Assembly: GCA_016783445.1 (NCBI GenBank)
Contig: JADHWO010000006.1
Coordinates: 1 to 62,123, forward strand
From: Candidatus Aminicenantota bacterium
GTDB lineage: Bacteria > Acidobacteriota > Aminicenantia > Aminicenantales > Aminicenantaceae
DNA length: 62,123 nt
Direction of reading: 5' to 3'
A model generated the notes under the pieces. The model did not search any database. It was not told where the DNA came from and worked only from the letters and a program-made list of their open reading frames with translations. Below are positions 9,519-18,109 of the stretch, piece by piece. A program made the translations under genes and the position numbers. Numbering within the stretch: the stretch's first letter is position 1; every line of letters begins with the position of its first letter.

Positions 9519-9908
9519 TTACTTCAAAATTTTTATCGCTCTATCAATATCTGAAACATCGAGGATAACCGATGTCTTGTTGCCTTTCTTACTAAGAGTA
9601 GCATAACAATATTCAATATTTATCCCTTTATTTCCCAATTTAGTAGCAACTTCAGAGAGAGCTCCTGGCGTGTTCTCAAGGTCTATTCGAAGAACGTCCC
9701 TAAGTTCTGTCTCATAATTCAGCTTGTCCAGGAGTTTTACTGCTTTGTTAAATTTTTTAACATATAATTTGGCTGTATCCTGGAAGACTCCAATGGCATC
9801 AATGTTAATTCCATTTTCAGCTAAATGACTGCACAGTTCCCCTAATGTAGAGGGGTGGTTTTCCAGGACAACAAAAATCTCTGTGATTCTCTCCATTTTT
9901 TCCCCCAT
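9519..9908 (-). CDS. Tandem ACT-domain protein
   Basis: A 129-residue soluble protein made of two ACT domains: about residues 5-65 (starting ITEIFVVLENHPSTLGELCS) and 70-129 (starting LRIDLENTPGALSEVATKL). Such stand-alone double-ACT proteins are thought to bind amino acids and act as regulators. Two in-frame starts are possible: the ATG at 9908 (MGEKMERI) and the ATG at 9896, which has GGGGGA 4-5 nt upstream and gives the more usual N-terminus MERITEIF. No target gene is evident. Confidence 0.85.
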   Translation of the reverse strand: MGEKMERITEIFVVLENHPSTLGELCSHLAENGINIDAIGVFQDTAKLYVKKFNKAVKLLDKLNYETELRDVLRIDLENTPGALSEVATKLGNKGINIEYCYATLSKKGNKTSVILDVSDIDRAIKILK

Positions 9909-9964
9909 ATTTTTATTCCTAAAGGGTAATGCGTATATTAAATAATTTCTGAGAAAATTTCCAG

Positions 9965-9999
9965 AGCAATAATTGCGTGATTGCCGCGCTGGGCTCGTT
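9965..9999. repeat. Decayed copy of the dispersed repeat
   Basis: The segment GATTGCCGCGCTGGGCTCG is close to the reverse complement of the GCGAGCGAAGCGCGGCAATC unit near 4.67 kb. It lies in the 98-bp gap between the ACT gene and the FAD oxidase gene. Confidence 0.4.
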
Positions 10000-10006
10000 A
10001 TAGTAT

Positions 10007-11425
10007 TTAATCAAAAATTTTTCCCGGATTCAGAATGTTTTTTGGATCAAAAAGATTCTTTATTCCTTTCATAAGCACTATGATTTCCTCATCCAGAACA
10101 TAGGGAAGATAGGACTTTTTGACAATTCCAATTCCATGCTCTCCTGAAATCATCCCTCCCCTGCTTTTGCAATCCCGGTAAAGCTCCTCTCGGACCTTTT
10201 CGAATTTTGACTTCCATTCATCTTCAGAAAGAGGGATGATGTTCCCTTTCTCAAAGCGCGCAGCCATGATATGCGTGTGCACATTCCCGTCAGCAGCATG
10301 GCCATAGGTAGGAAGCCATATCCCATATTTTTGAGATACATCCCGTACTATTTTAACATGGCGGGCAATTTCTGCCCGGGGAATCACAATATCCAGGACC
10401 TCTAATACGTTAGCCTTGATAGCCTCATATATTTTGCTGCGGATATCCAAGACCTGCTTCTGTTTTTTTGGACTGTCAGCAACAAAAACATCCAGAGCTC
10501 CCTTTTCCATACAGACTTCAGCCACAGCTTCAGACAATCTGCCCATTTCTTCTTCATTTGATGCATCAAGGATAATTAAAAGATAAGTATTACCCAAAGA
10601 ACAGGGCCATTTCTTTTTCAGAAATTCCTCAGTTATCTGAATGACCTCTCTTGGAACAAACTCCACCGCTAAGGGAAGGATCCTCTGTTTGATTAAAAAA
10701 GGAACGGTTTCAATCGCATTTTCTAAATTTTCATAGGGGATGATAAGAGACCTTGTCACCTGTGGAGAATGCATAAGCTGAATCGTAGCTTTAGTGATAA
10801 TGCCGAGCGTTCCCTCAGAACCGATAATTAAATTGAGCAAGCTATACCCAGTGCTGCTCTTCATGAGTTTGCCGCCAAGTTGAACAATATCCCCCGAAGG
10901 AAGCACAACTTCCAACCCACGCACATAATTTCTGATAACACCATATTTAACGGCACGGGCGCCTCCAGCGTTTGTGGCAATAACACCTCCAATCATAGCG
11001 CTCTCTTCTCCTGGATGCGGGGGGAAAAAGAGGCCTGCTTCTTCAACGGTTTCATAAAAATCCATTAATGTTACTCCAGCCTCCACCACAGCCATCTGAT
11101 TTTCCCGGTCAACCTCTATGAAACGATTCATGCCTTCAAGAGACAGAACTACCCCCCCACAGGAAGGAACACATCCTCCACAAAGGCCTGTTGCTCCTCC
11201 ACGGGGCGTCACCGGAATTTTCTCTTTATTTGCCAGGCGCATAATCTCTGCAACCTCTTCTGTTTTTTTCGGCTTAATGACAAGCTCTGGCATCCTGGCT
11301 ATGTCTGGGAGTGAAAATTCATCATGGCTGTAATCTACCATTTTTTCTGAATCGATAGTCAGGTTTTCGCGTCCGACAATTTTTTCCAATTCCTCTACTA
11401 TTTTTTGAGTTATCTTTTTATACAT
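10007..11425 (-). CDS. FAD-binding 2-hydroxyacid oxidase, GlcD/D-lactate dehydrogenase type
   Basis: A 472-residue flavoprotein. The N-terminal FAD_binding_4 (PCMH) domain (about 40-220) includes TPRGGATGLCGG, HPGEESAMIGGVIATNAGG and IGSEGTLGIITKA. The C-terminal FAD-oxidase domain contains the metal/substrate motifs YGHAADGNVHTHI and SGEHGIGIVKK. It would oxidise a 2-hydroxyacid such as glycolate or D-lactate to the 2-oxoacid. No GlcE/GlcF partner is adjacent, so the exact substrate is open. GAGCGG lies 3-8 nt upstream of the ATG. Confidence 0.92.
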   Translation of the reverse strand: MYKKITQKIVEELEKIVGRENLTIDSEKMVDYSHDEFSLPDIARMPELVIKPKKTEEVAEIMRLANKEKIPVTPRGGATGLCGGCVPSCGGVVLSLEGMNRFIEVDRENQMAVVEAGVTLMDFYETVEEAGLFFPPHPGEESAMIGGVIATNAGGARAVKYGVIRNYVRGLEVVLPSGDIVQLGGKLMKSSTGYSLLNLIIGSEGTLGIITKATIQLMHSPQVTRSLIIPYENLENAIETVPFLIKQRILPLAVEFVPREVIQITEEFLKKKWPCSLGNTYLLIILDASNEEEMGRLSEAVAEVCMEKGALDVFVADSPKKQKQVLDIRSKIYEAIKANVLEVLDIVIPRAEIARHVKIVRDVSQKYGIWLPTYGHAADGNVHTHIMAARFEKGNIIPLSEDEWKSKFEKVREELYRDCKSRGGMISGEHGIGIVKKSYLPYVLDEEIIVLMKGIKNLFDPKNILNPGKIFD

Positions 11426-11559
11426 AATCCGCTCGCTTTATGGTCTTTGTATTTTATTTTGTTATTTGCCTCCAACTTACAGCATTAAACATTATTCATA
11501 CTTTTATTTCTGGATTTTATGTAATTCCAGCTTTTAATTTTTTAACGACCAGGCTTATC

Positions 11560-14500
11560 TTATTTTACTATAATCGCCGGAATACCTGCTTTTTTGACAA
11601 ACTCATTAAAATCAGGAAGGTCATGTTCCATGATAGCTTTTAACTTGGAGGTCTGTTCGTTTGCCCTGGCTGACAATTCCTTAAATAACTCATAAGACTG
11701 ATCAGTTGGACGGGCATCAGCGCTTGCGACCACCGAGGCCAGAGCAGCTATTTTATTATCCAGCAATATTGGATAATTAAGAGGATCCTGGCCACTCTTG
11801 GATTTTGACTGGATAAGAACATCCTCTACTGAAGAAAGTTTTCTTTTGAGCTTATTCGCCTCCTTAATAACTTCCTGGCTGTTCTCTTGGTCCTTTATCT
11901 TCTTTGAAAGCACATCTAACTGATTCTTAACTTCTCTCAATTGATTTATGGCTTGATTTACATCAGTTACTTTATCTCGTATTTTAATCAGAAGATCAAA
12001 CTGCTCCTGAAATTCTTTTTGAGTCGTTGAAAGGCGTGGATCTTTCTTCCACTCCCATCTTTTTGTTTGAGTCTGTTCTCCCACCGTTAGCTTGACCTGA
12101 TAGATCCCCGGAATAGCGGCAGGACCGTTCAGCATGCCTCCCCATAGAACTGCTCCGGGCGCCCGTTCAGCATCTGGATAGCGCATGTTCCAGATAAAAC
12201 GATTCATTCCCGCTTTTACAGGAACACGTTGAAAGAAGCCCCTCGACTCCGTTCTCTCTCCTGCAGTTCCTCTGAACTTCTTGATTGTTTTGCCTTCACT
12301 ATCCAGAAATTCCAGGGTTACTCCTTCTTTAGGCTTCTCTTTAAAATAATAGTAAATAACCGAACCGCCGGGAGGATTTTGTCCAACATTTGGTCTGGGC
12401 CATCCCCATCCTCTCATTCGATAAGCAGCACGGGGCTTGAAGAGGAAAAAGTCTGACTTTGCAACTTCACCTGTGATCTGGTGCAAAGGAGTGAGATCAT
12501 CAAGAATCCAAAATGAACGCCCGTGGGTACCAACCACAAGGTCGTCTTCCTTAACGACCAAGTTATGAATGGGAACTACGGGCAAGTTGAGCTGCAAGGA
12601 CTGCCAGTTCAAACCATCATCAAAAGAAACAAACACTCCGGTCTCGGTCCCTGCATAGAGAAGCCCTTCTCTCTCGGGATCTTCGCGGACCACTCTAACA
12701 AATGTGTTGTTCGGAAGTCCATTTGTAATTTTTTTCCAGGACTTTCCATAATTTTCTGTCTTATAGATATAAGGCCTGAAATCGTCAAGCTCATGACAGT
12801 CCACAGCAATGTAGGCATCAGCCTGATCAAAGGTTGAGGGTTCGATCATACTGATAAGTCCCCATTCCGGCATATCTTTTGGAGTAATATTCTCCCAATT
12901 CTTCCCGCGATTCCTTGTGATACTGACCAGGCCATCATCTGTACCTACCCATAAAATATTAGGATTATGGAAAGATTCAGCCAGAGCAAATATTGTACAG
13001 TAATACTCGACACTTGTGTTATCCTTTGTGATAGGACCTCCAGAGGACTTCTGCTTTTGCTTATCATTCCTAGTAAGGTCAGGGCTAATGATCTCCCAGC
13101 TCTGCCCTTCATTTGTTGTTTTAAAAAGGACCTGGGCTGCATGGTAAAGTACATTCGAATCAAACCTGGAGACAAGGATTGGAGCTGTCCACTGGTATCT
13201 GTATTTTAACTCAGCCGCTCCCCATCCCATCGGATTCTCGGGCCAGGCTGTGATAATCCTCGTCTGACGCGTTTTATAATCCCAGCGTGTAATCAGGCCG
13301 CCGTAGCTCCCAGCATACACAACGTCTGGATTGTCATGCCGAGGTGCGATATGACCACTTTCACCTCCTCCAACAGAATGCCAATCGGGTTTATCGATAC
13401 CACTTTCTGTAGTCCGGCTGGCAATACGGACTGTGCTGTTATCCTGTTGGGCTCCGTATACCCGGTAAGGAAAATGGTTATCAGTTGTTACATGGTAAAA
13501 CTGTGCTGTTGGCTGACCATCCTGGGCTGTCCAGGAAACTCCACCATTATAAGAAACATTTGCACCGCCATCATTCGAATTGATCATCCTTTTTGGATTT
13601 TCAGGATCAATCCACAAATCATGGTTATCACCATGGGGAACCCGGATATTACTATAGGTTCGTCCTCTATCCACAGAGCGGTAGAATCCGGTGTTAAGGA
13701 CATAGACTGTTTCAGCATCTTTGGGATCGGCATAAATACGTGAATAGTACCAGGCACGCTGGCGGAGGCGTCGTTCGTTATTCATATTACGCCAGGTTTG
13801 GCCTCCATCTTCCGAACAAAAAACACCCCCATTTTTCGCTTCAACAATAGCCCAGACACATTCAGGTTTAGCAGGCGAAACAGTGATGCCGATTTTTCCA
13901 AGAACACCCTTGGGTAGTCCGCTATTATGCGAGATTTCAGCCCAAGTATCCCCTCCATCGGTCGATTTAAAAATACCACTACCAGGCCCCCCGCTTGAAA
14001 GGCTGTAGGAAGTCCGGAAAAACTCCCAGAGCGCTGCATAGATAATCCTCGGGTTTGATGGATCCAAAATCAGATCAATGGCTCCGGTCTTGTCATCTCT
14101 GTAAAGAATTTTCTCCCAGGTATTGCCACCATCTTTGGTCCTGAATACACCTCTCTCCTCATTCGGGCCATAAACATGGCCAAGGGCTGCAACATAGACA
14201 AGCTCCGGATCTCGAGGATGAATGCGTATCCTTGAAATCTGGCTTGTATCATCTAATCCAATATGTTTCCATGTCTTTCCAGCATCCGTAGACTTATACA
14301 TACCATCACCATGGGAAACATTTCCCCTAATTGGAGCCTCCCCCATGCCCACATAAACTACATTCTGGTCCCATTCAGAGACAGCAATAGCTCCGACTGA
14401 ACCGGTCTTAAAAAAACCATCAGAGATAGGTCTCCAATTCAGACCTCCATCTTCTGTTTTCCAGACACCTCCACCAGTCGCTCCGAAGTAAAACGTATAA

Positions 14501-14706
14501 GGCTTGCTGGAGACTCCAGCTACAGCTGTAACACGCCCTCCTCTGTAAGGGCCAATACAACGCCATCTCATTACATTATAAAGACTCGAATCATAGCGGT
14601 TTACTTTATTTGTCCGTTGAGGTGAACTCCACACAGGAAAACTCGCAGAGCTTAAGAGAAAAAAGAAAACACTAATAACAATAAAATGGACTTTATTTTT
14701 TTTCAT
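11560..14706 (-). CDS. Secreted VPS10/sortilin-like BNR (Asp-box) repeat protein
   Basis: A 1048-residue exported protein; the signal peptide is residues about 1-27, ending PVWSSPQ. The body (about 40-720) is a beta-propeller-like region with many Asp boxes of the S/T-x-D-x-G-x-x-W type: KTEDGGLNW, KSTDAGKTW, RTKDGGNTW, KSTDGGDTW, CSEDGGQTW. A domain at about 790-890 and a helical, probably coiled-coil C-terminus (about 900-1040) follow. These proteins are abundant in Acidobacteriota and Aminicenantes; some are called glycosyl hydrolases, but no catalytic residues can be assigned, and a binding role is equally possible. GGAGG lies 7 nt before the ATG. Confidence 0.88.
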   Translation of the reverse strand: MKKNKVHFIVISVFFFLLSSASFPVWSSPQRTNKVNRYDSSLYNVMRWRCIGPYRGGRVTAVAGVSSKPYTFYFGATGGGVWKTEDGGLNWRPISDGFFKTGSVGAIAVSEWDQNVVYVGMGEAPIRGNVSHGDGMYKSTDAGKTWKHIGLDDTSQISRIRIHPRDPELVYVAALGHVYGPNEERGVFRTKDGGNTWEKILYRDDKTGAIDLILDPSNPRIIYAALWEFFRTSYSLSSGGPGSGIFKSTDGGDTWAEISHNSGLPKGVLGKIGITVSPAKPECVWAIVEAKNGGVFCSEDGGQTWRNMNNERRLRQRAWYYSRIYADPKDAETVYVLNTGFYRSVDRGRTYSNIRVPHGDNHDLWIDPENPKRMINSNDGGANVSYNGGVSWTAQDGQPTAQFYHVTTDNHFPYRVYGAQQDNSTVRIASRTTESGIDKPDWHSVGGGESGHIAPRHDNPDVVYAGSYGGLITRWDYKTRQTRIITAWPENPMGWGAAELKYRYQWTAPILVSRFDSNVLYHAAQVLFKTTNEGQSWEIISPDLTRNDKQKQKSSGGPITKDNTSVEYYCTIFALAESFHNPNILWVGTDDGLVSITRNRGKNWENITPKDMPEWGLISMIEPSTFDQADAYIAVDCHELDDFRPYIYKTENYGKSWKKITNGLPNNTFVRVVREDPEREGLLYAGTETGVFVSFDDGLNWQSLQLNLPVVPIHNLVVKEDDLVVGTHGRSFWILDDLTPLHQITGEVAKSDFFLFKPRAAYRMRGWGWPRPNVGQNPPGGSVIYYYFKEKPKEGVTLEFLDSEGKTIKKFRGTAGERTESRGFFQRVPVKAGMNRFIWNMRYPDAERAPGAVLWGGMLNGPAAIPGIYQVKLTVGEQTQTKRWEWKKDPRLSTTQKEFQEQFDLLIKIRDKVTDVNQAINQLREVKNQLDVLSKKIKDQENSQEVIKEANKLKRKLSSVEDVLIQSKSKSGQDPLNYPILLDNKIAALASVVASADARPTDQSYELFKELSARANEQTSKLKAIMEHDLPDFNEFVKKAGIPAIIVK

Positions 14707-14845
14707 GGAAGAACCTCCATCATCTGAAATATTTTTTTTATCCCTGCCTTGTTTAAATCATAAGGATTTATAAACCAAGATAATCCTCATGTCAAACTGA
14801 AAGATGCAGGGATGACTGATTTATCTGTATACTTGTGAGACTTTA

Positions 14846-16027
14846 CTACTTAAACTCTGCGGGTGTAGAAGATTTGTGTCTTTTCTTTCTGAAAGACATC
14901 AGGATAAGCGGTGGAGTGACAAGTGTAGTAAGAAGAGACATCCCCAGGACAACAGTATATATTTCTTGAGTAATAGTGTGGAGGGAAAGACCAACAAGCC
15001 CAACAATGATCCCCACTTCGCCTCTGGGGACCATACAAACTCCTATTTGAATTTTGGTCTTCCAGTCCTTTTTCCAGCAGGCAAGTGCAGATCCGATCAT
15101 CTTACTCAAAATTGCAACCACGGTAACCAGTAAGATCAAAATTAGCAACCTGGGTTCAAGAAAAACACGGGGATCAAGATGGGCCCCCATCATGACAAAA
15201 AAGAAAGGCAGAAGAAATTCGTTAACATACTTAACTTTATTTTCCAGGTCATAGACGCCGGCTAATTCATCGATCACTATTCCAGCCATAAATGAACCAA
15301 TTATTGCGGCGAGACCAATAACATCAGCCAGTTCTGCCAAACCCAAACAGAGTATTACAGAGATAACAAAAGGCCCTTCAGGAATGTTTAATTTTTCAAT
15401 CCACCGCCGTGTTTTTGCTGCCAACTTCGGTCCCCACCACGTAAGGAATCCAACAAAAGCAATGGATTCGATCACTAAAAGAGAAAATTCGATCGTTTGA
15501 AACTCTTTTCTTGCCAGGCCTTTGACCAGAGCCAGAACTATAAGGGCAAGTATATCATCAAATACGGCTGCTCCTAAAACGATGTAAGCCACTTTGTGTT
15601 TGATCAACCCTAAATCTTGCAGGACCTTAACTGAAATCCCAACACTGGTGGCAAGGATGGCTGTTGCGACGAATAGACTTTCAATAACTTCATAGTTAAG
15701 GAAAATCATGCAAGCAAAACCCAAAACCAATGGAATTATCACTCCAAGTATCCCGACAAAGATAGCTGTCCGTCCGACTGCAAAAAGATCCTTTACCCGG
15801 ATTTCCAGTCCAACATGAAACATGAGGAAAATGACTCCTATCTCAGCAAAAGACATCAAGACGTGGTTTGAATTATCGATTATTCCCAGCACATAATTCC
15901 CAAGAAGAACACCTGCCATCAATTCCCCTATGATAGGAGGCATCCTTAGCCGGACGCAGATTTCCCCCATGATTTTGGCAGAAGTGAAAATTATGAAAAA
16001 ATAAAAGAGGAGATTTCCAGCTTCCAT
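14846..16027 (-). CDS. Cation:proton antiporter, CPA2 (KefB/NapA-like)
   Basis: A polytopic membrane protein of 393 residues if it begins at the ATG at 16027; that start has GGTGGAG 9-10 nt upstream and leads directly into TM1. An upstream in-frame ATG at 16069 would add 14 polar residues and overlap the OB-fold gene. Family signs are the MPPIIGELMAGVLLGNYVLG segment after TM1, FDDILALIVLAL with the ion-binding aspartate pair, and VPRGEVGIIVG near the C-terminus. No TrkA-N domain is present. It would exchange Na+ or K+ for protons. It is the last gene of the apparent transketolase operon, 1 nt after the OB-fold gene. Confidence 0.9.
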   Translation of the reverse strand: MEAGNLLFYFFIIFTSAKIMGEICVRLRMPPIIGELMAGVLLGNYVLGIIDNSNHVLMSFAEIGVIFLMFHVGLEIRVKDLFAVGRTAIFVGILGVIIPLVLGFACMIFLNYEVIESLFVATAILATSVGISVKVLQDLGLIKHKVAYIVLGAAVFDDILALIVLALVKGLARKEFQTIEFSLLVIESIAFVGFLTWWGPKLAAKTRRWIEKLNIPEGPFVISVILCLGLAELADVIGLAAIIGSFMAGIVIDELAGVYDLENKVKYVNEFLLPFFFVMMGAHLDPRVFLEPRLLILILLVTVVAILSKMIGSALACWKKDWKTKIQIGVCMVPRGEVGIIVGLVGLSLHTITQEIYTVVLGMSLLTTLVTPPLILMSFRKKRHKSSTPAEFK

Positions 16028-16028
16028 T

Positions 16029-16244
16029 TTATAAACTCTCCACCTCGATCTGACTCCGGCAGAAAACAACGATCTGAGGTTTTCCTTTGTATTCCTCTAA
16101 AAAACCCTTAACGTTTAAAATTCTCCCCTGTTCATACTGCCTGGAACTTTCAGCAGGAAGGATTGGGATTTTAAGAAAAAAGAGAAGAATGAATAAAAGT
16201 TTTAGATAATTTTTTTTTATCTTTATAAAATGGAATAGAATCAT
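16029..16244 (-). CDS. Small exported OB-fold (tRNA_anti-like) protein
   Basis: About 71 residues from the ATG at 16244. The first 30 are strongly hydrophobic (LKLLFILLFFLKIPILPA), a likely signal peptide or anchor. The rest, GRILNVKGFLEEYKGKPQIV then SQIEVES, is the OB-fold signature 'xVxGxVxEYKGKPQIVVxxxSQIEV' known from short DNA/RNA-binding-like domains, often exported or lipoprotein forms. It sits 13 nt after the transketolase stop and 1 nt before the antiporter start, so translational coupling is likely. The Shine-Dalgarno is poor; an in-frame start at 16286 inside the transketolase end is the alternative. Function unknown. Confidence 0.65.
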   Translation of the reverse strand: MILFHFIKIKKNYLKLLFILLFFLKIPILPAESSRQYEQGRILNVKGFLEEYKGKPQIVVFCRSQIEVESL

Positions 16245-16257
16245 TCTTAATACTATT

Positions 16258-18087
16258 CTAGCTCCTGAGCAGCTCTTTGACTGCATTTTTTATATGCCTG
16301 GCATTTATCCCATATTTATCCAGCAATTCCTCTGGTTCTCCTGAACGCGGCAGGTCTTTTACCGCAAGATGGACAATCTCTGCTTTCCCGCTTAAAGCTC
16401 CAGCCACTGCATCACCTAAACCACCGCTTACGAAGTGGTCTTCAACAACAACAACTTTTTTCCCTGCCTTTTCTACCTCTTTTAAAATATTGCCTTTATC
16501 AATAGGCTGAATAGAATAGGCATCAATAATCCGAATTGATATATGCTCCTTCTTCAGCTCATCATAAGCCTTTAATGCTTCAGGGACTGTTATCCCTGCT
16601 GTAATAACCGCAGCCGTATCATTTTTACTTCGTTTGATTACTTTTGAGCCTCCTATTGGAAACTTCTCATCTTTGCTGTATATGAGAGGAGTTGGAGGTC
16701 GGGCTGTTCTTAAATAAGAAAGACCCTTATGCCTGGCTAAAGATTCCACACAGGCCTCTGTTGAATAGGCATCACTGGGACATAGTACAGCACATCCTGG
16801 AATTGACCGAAACATAGCTAAATCCTCAAGGCCCATCTGTGAAGGGCCATCCGCTCCTATGCTCACACCTGTATGTGAGCCTACAAATTTTATATTCGAG
16901 AAGGAATATGAAGCCATCCTGATTTGGTCATGGGCTCTGGTGAGGAATGCAGAAAATGTTGCAATAAAAGGAAGATAGCCCTTAGCAGACATGCCAATTC
17001 CGATTCCAGCCATGTTTTGTTCCGCAATATAGATCTGAAATGCTCTTTTTGGAAAGGATTCAAAAAAATCTTCAGCATATGTAGAATTCTTTACGTCTCC
17101 ATCAAGGGCCACTACAGCCTCATTTATTTTGGCAAGATTCAAAAGAGCATTACCGTAAGCCCGTCTGGTAGCAGTTTTTTCTTTATATGTATTTTTTTTA
17201 AAATTATATTTTTTGACAAGATGATGGCTTTTTTTCTTTTTTGGCTTATGAACATATTTTTTTGCATCGATTGAAGGCATGGGACCCAGCTCTTTAAGAG
17301 CTCTTTTCAGGTCCTCCTCTTTTAAGGGCTTACCATGCCAGCCGTTTTTATCTTCAGTAAAAGACACTCCTTTCCCTTTAATCGTCCTGGCCAATATCGC
17401 GGTGGGCTTGGTATTCTCTCTTGCTTTATTTAAAGCTTTTAAAACTTCATTGATCTTATGCCCATTGATTGGAATGGTTTCCCAGCCAAATGCCTTAAAC
17501 TTTCTCTTATAAGCCTTGATATCATGCCCGTGCATTGTTTCCCCAGACTGACCTAACCGATTTATGTCCACAATTATACAGATATTATCAAGCTTCAGAT
17601 AAGAAGCTGTATTACAGGCTTCCCATACCGCACCTTCCGCGCATTCTGCATCACCACTCAGCACAAAAACTCTTCCAGGGGATTTTCCCAGTTTCATGGC
17701 TATAGCCATTCCTACTCCAGCTGAAAGTCCCTGCCCCAGGGAGCCGGTTGCTGCCTTTACCCACTTCATCCTCGGCGTAGGATGACCTTCAAGCACACTT
17801 GTTATCTTTCTTAAACTCATTAAGCTTCTTTCAGAGATAATTCCGGCTTCAGCATAAGCTGCCCATAAAATTGGGGCTGCATGCCCTTTTGAAAGAACTA
17901 ATTCGTCATTTGCCCAATCATCCGGATTCTCGGGATTATACTTCATCTCATCAAAGAACAAACATGTGATTAACTCTGCCATGGATAAACAGGTCGTCGG
18001 ATGACCTGACCCAGCTTTAGTGGTCATCCTTAAGGAATGGATGCGTAATCTTTTAGCAATCTTTTCCAAAGCTTCTTTTTTATCCAT
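16258..18087 (-). CDS. tkt: Transketolase
   Basis: A 609-residue thiamine-diphosphate enzyme of the non-oxidative pentose phosphate pathway, with both halves in one chain; it is somewhat shorter than the common 660-residue form. The N-terminal half has GHPTTCLSMAE, GSLGQGLSAGVG and the ThDP/metal motif GDAECAEGAVWEA-25-NRLGQSG, in which the usual GDG is GDA. The pyrimidine domain has DGDVKNSTYAEDF and AEQNMAGIGIGM with the catalytic glutamate, and FLTRAHDQIRMAS. A C-terminal transketolase domain follows (about 480-609). AAGGAGG lies 10 nt before the ATG. It is 22 nt downstream of a DUF5916 gene, apparently cotranscribed. Confidence 0.95.
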   Translation of the reverse strand: MDKKEALEKIAKRLRIHSLRMTTKAGSGHPTTCLSMAELITCLFFDEMKYNPENPDDWANDELVLSKGHAAPILWAAYAEAGIISERSLMSLRKITSVLEGHPTPRMKWVKAATGSLGQGLSAGVGMAIAMKLGKSPGRVFVLSGDAECAEGAVWEACNTASYLKLDNICIIVDINRLGQSGETMHGHDIKAYKRKFKAFGWETIPINGHKINEVLKALNKARENTKPTAILARTIKGKGVSFTEDKNGWHGKPLKEEDLKRALKELGPMPSIDAKKYVHKPKKKKSHHLVKKYNFKKNTYKEKTATRRAYGNALLNLAKINEAVVALDGDVKNSTYAEDFFESFPKRAFQIYIAEQNMAGIGIGMSAKGYLPFIATFSAFLTRAHDQIRMASYSFSNIKFVGSHTGVSIGADGPSQMGLEDLAMFRSIPGCAVLCPSDAYSTEACVESLARHKGLSYLRTARPPTPLIYSKDEKFPIGGSKVIKRSKNDTAAVITAGITVPEALKAYDELKKEHISIRIIDAYSIQPIDKGNILKEVEKAGKKVVVVEDHFVSGGLGDAVAGALSGKAEIVHLAVKDLPRSGEPEELLDKYGINARHIKNAVKELLRS

Positions 18088-18109
18088 ATAGATTTATCCT
18101 CCTTTAAAT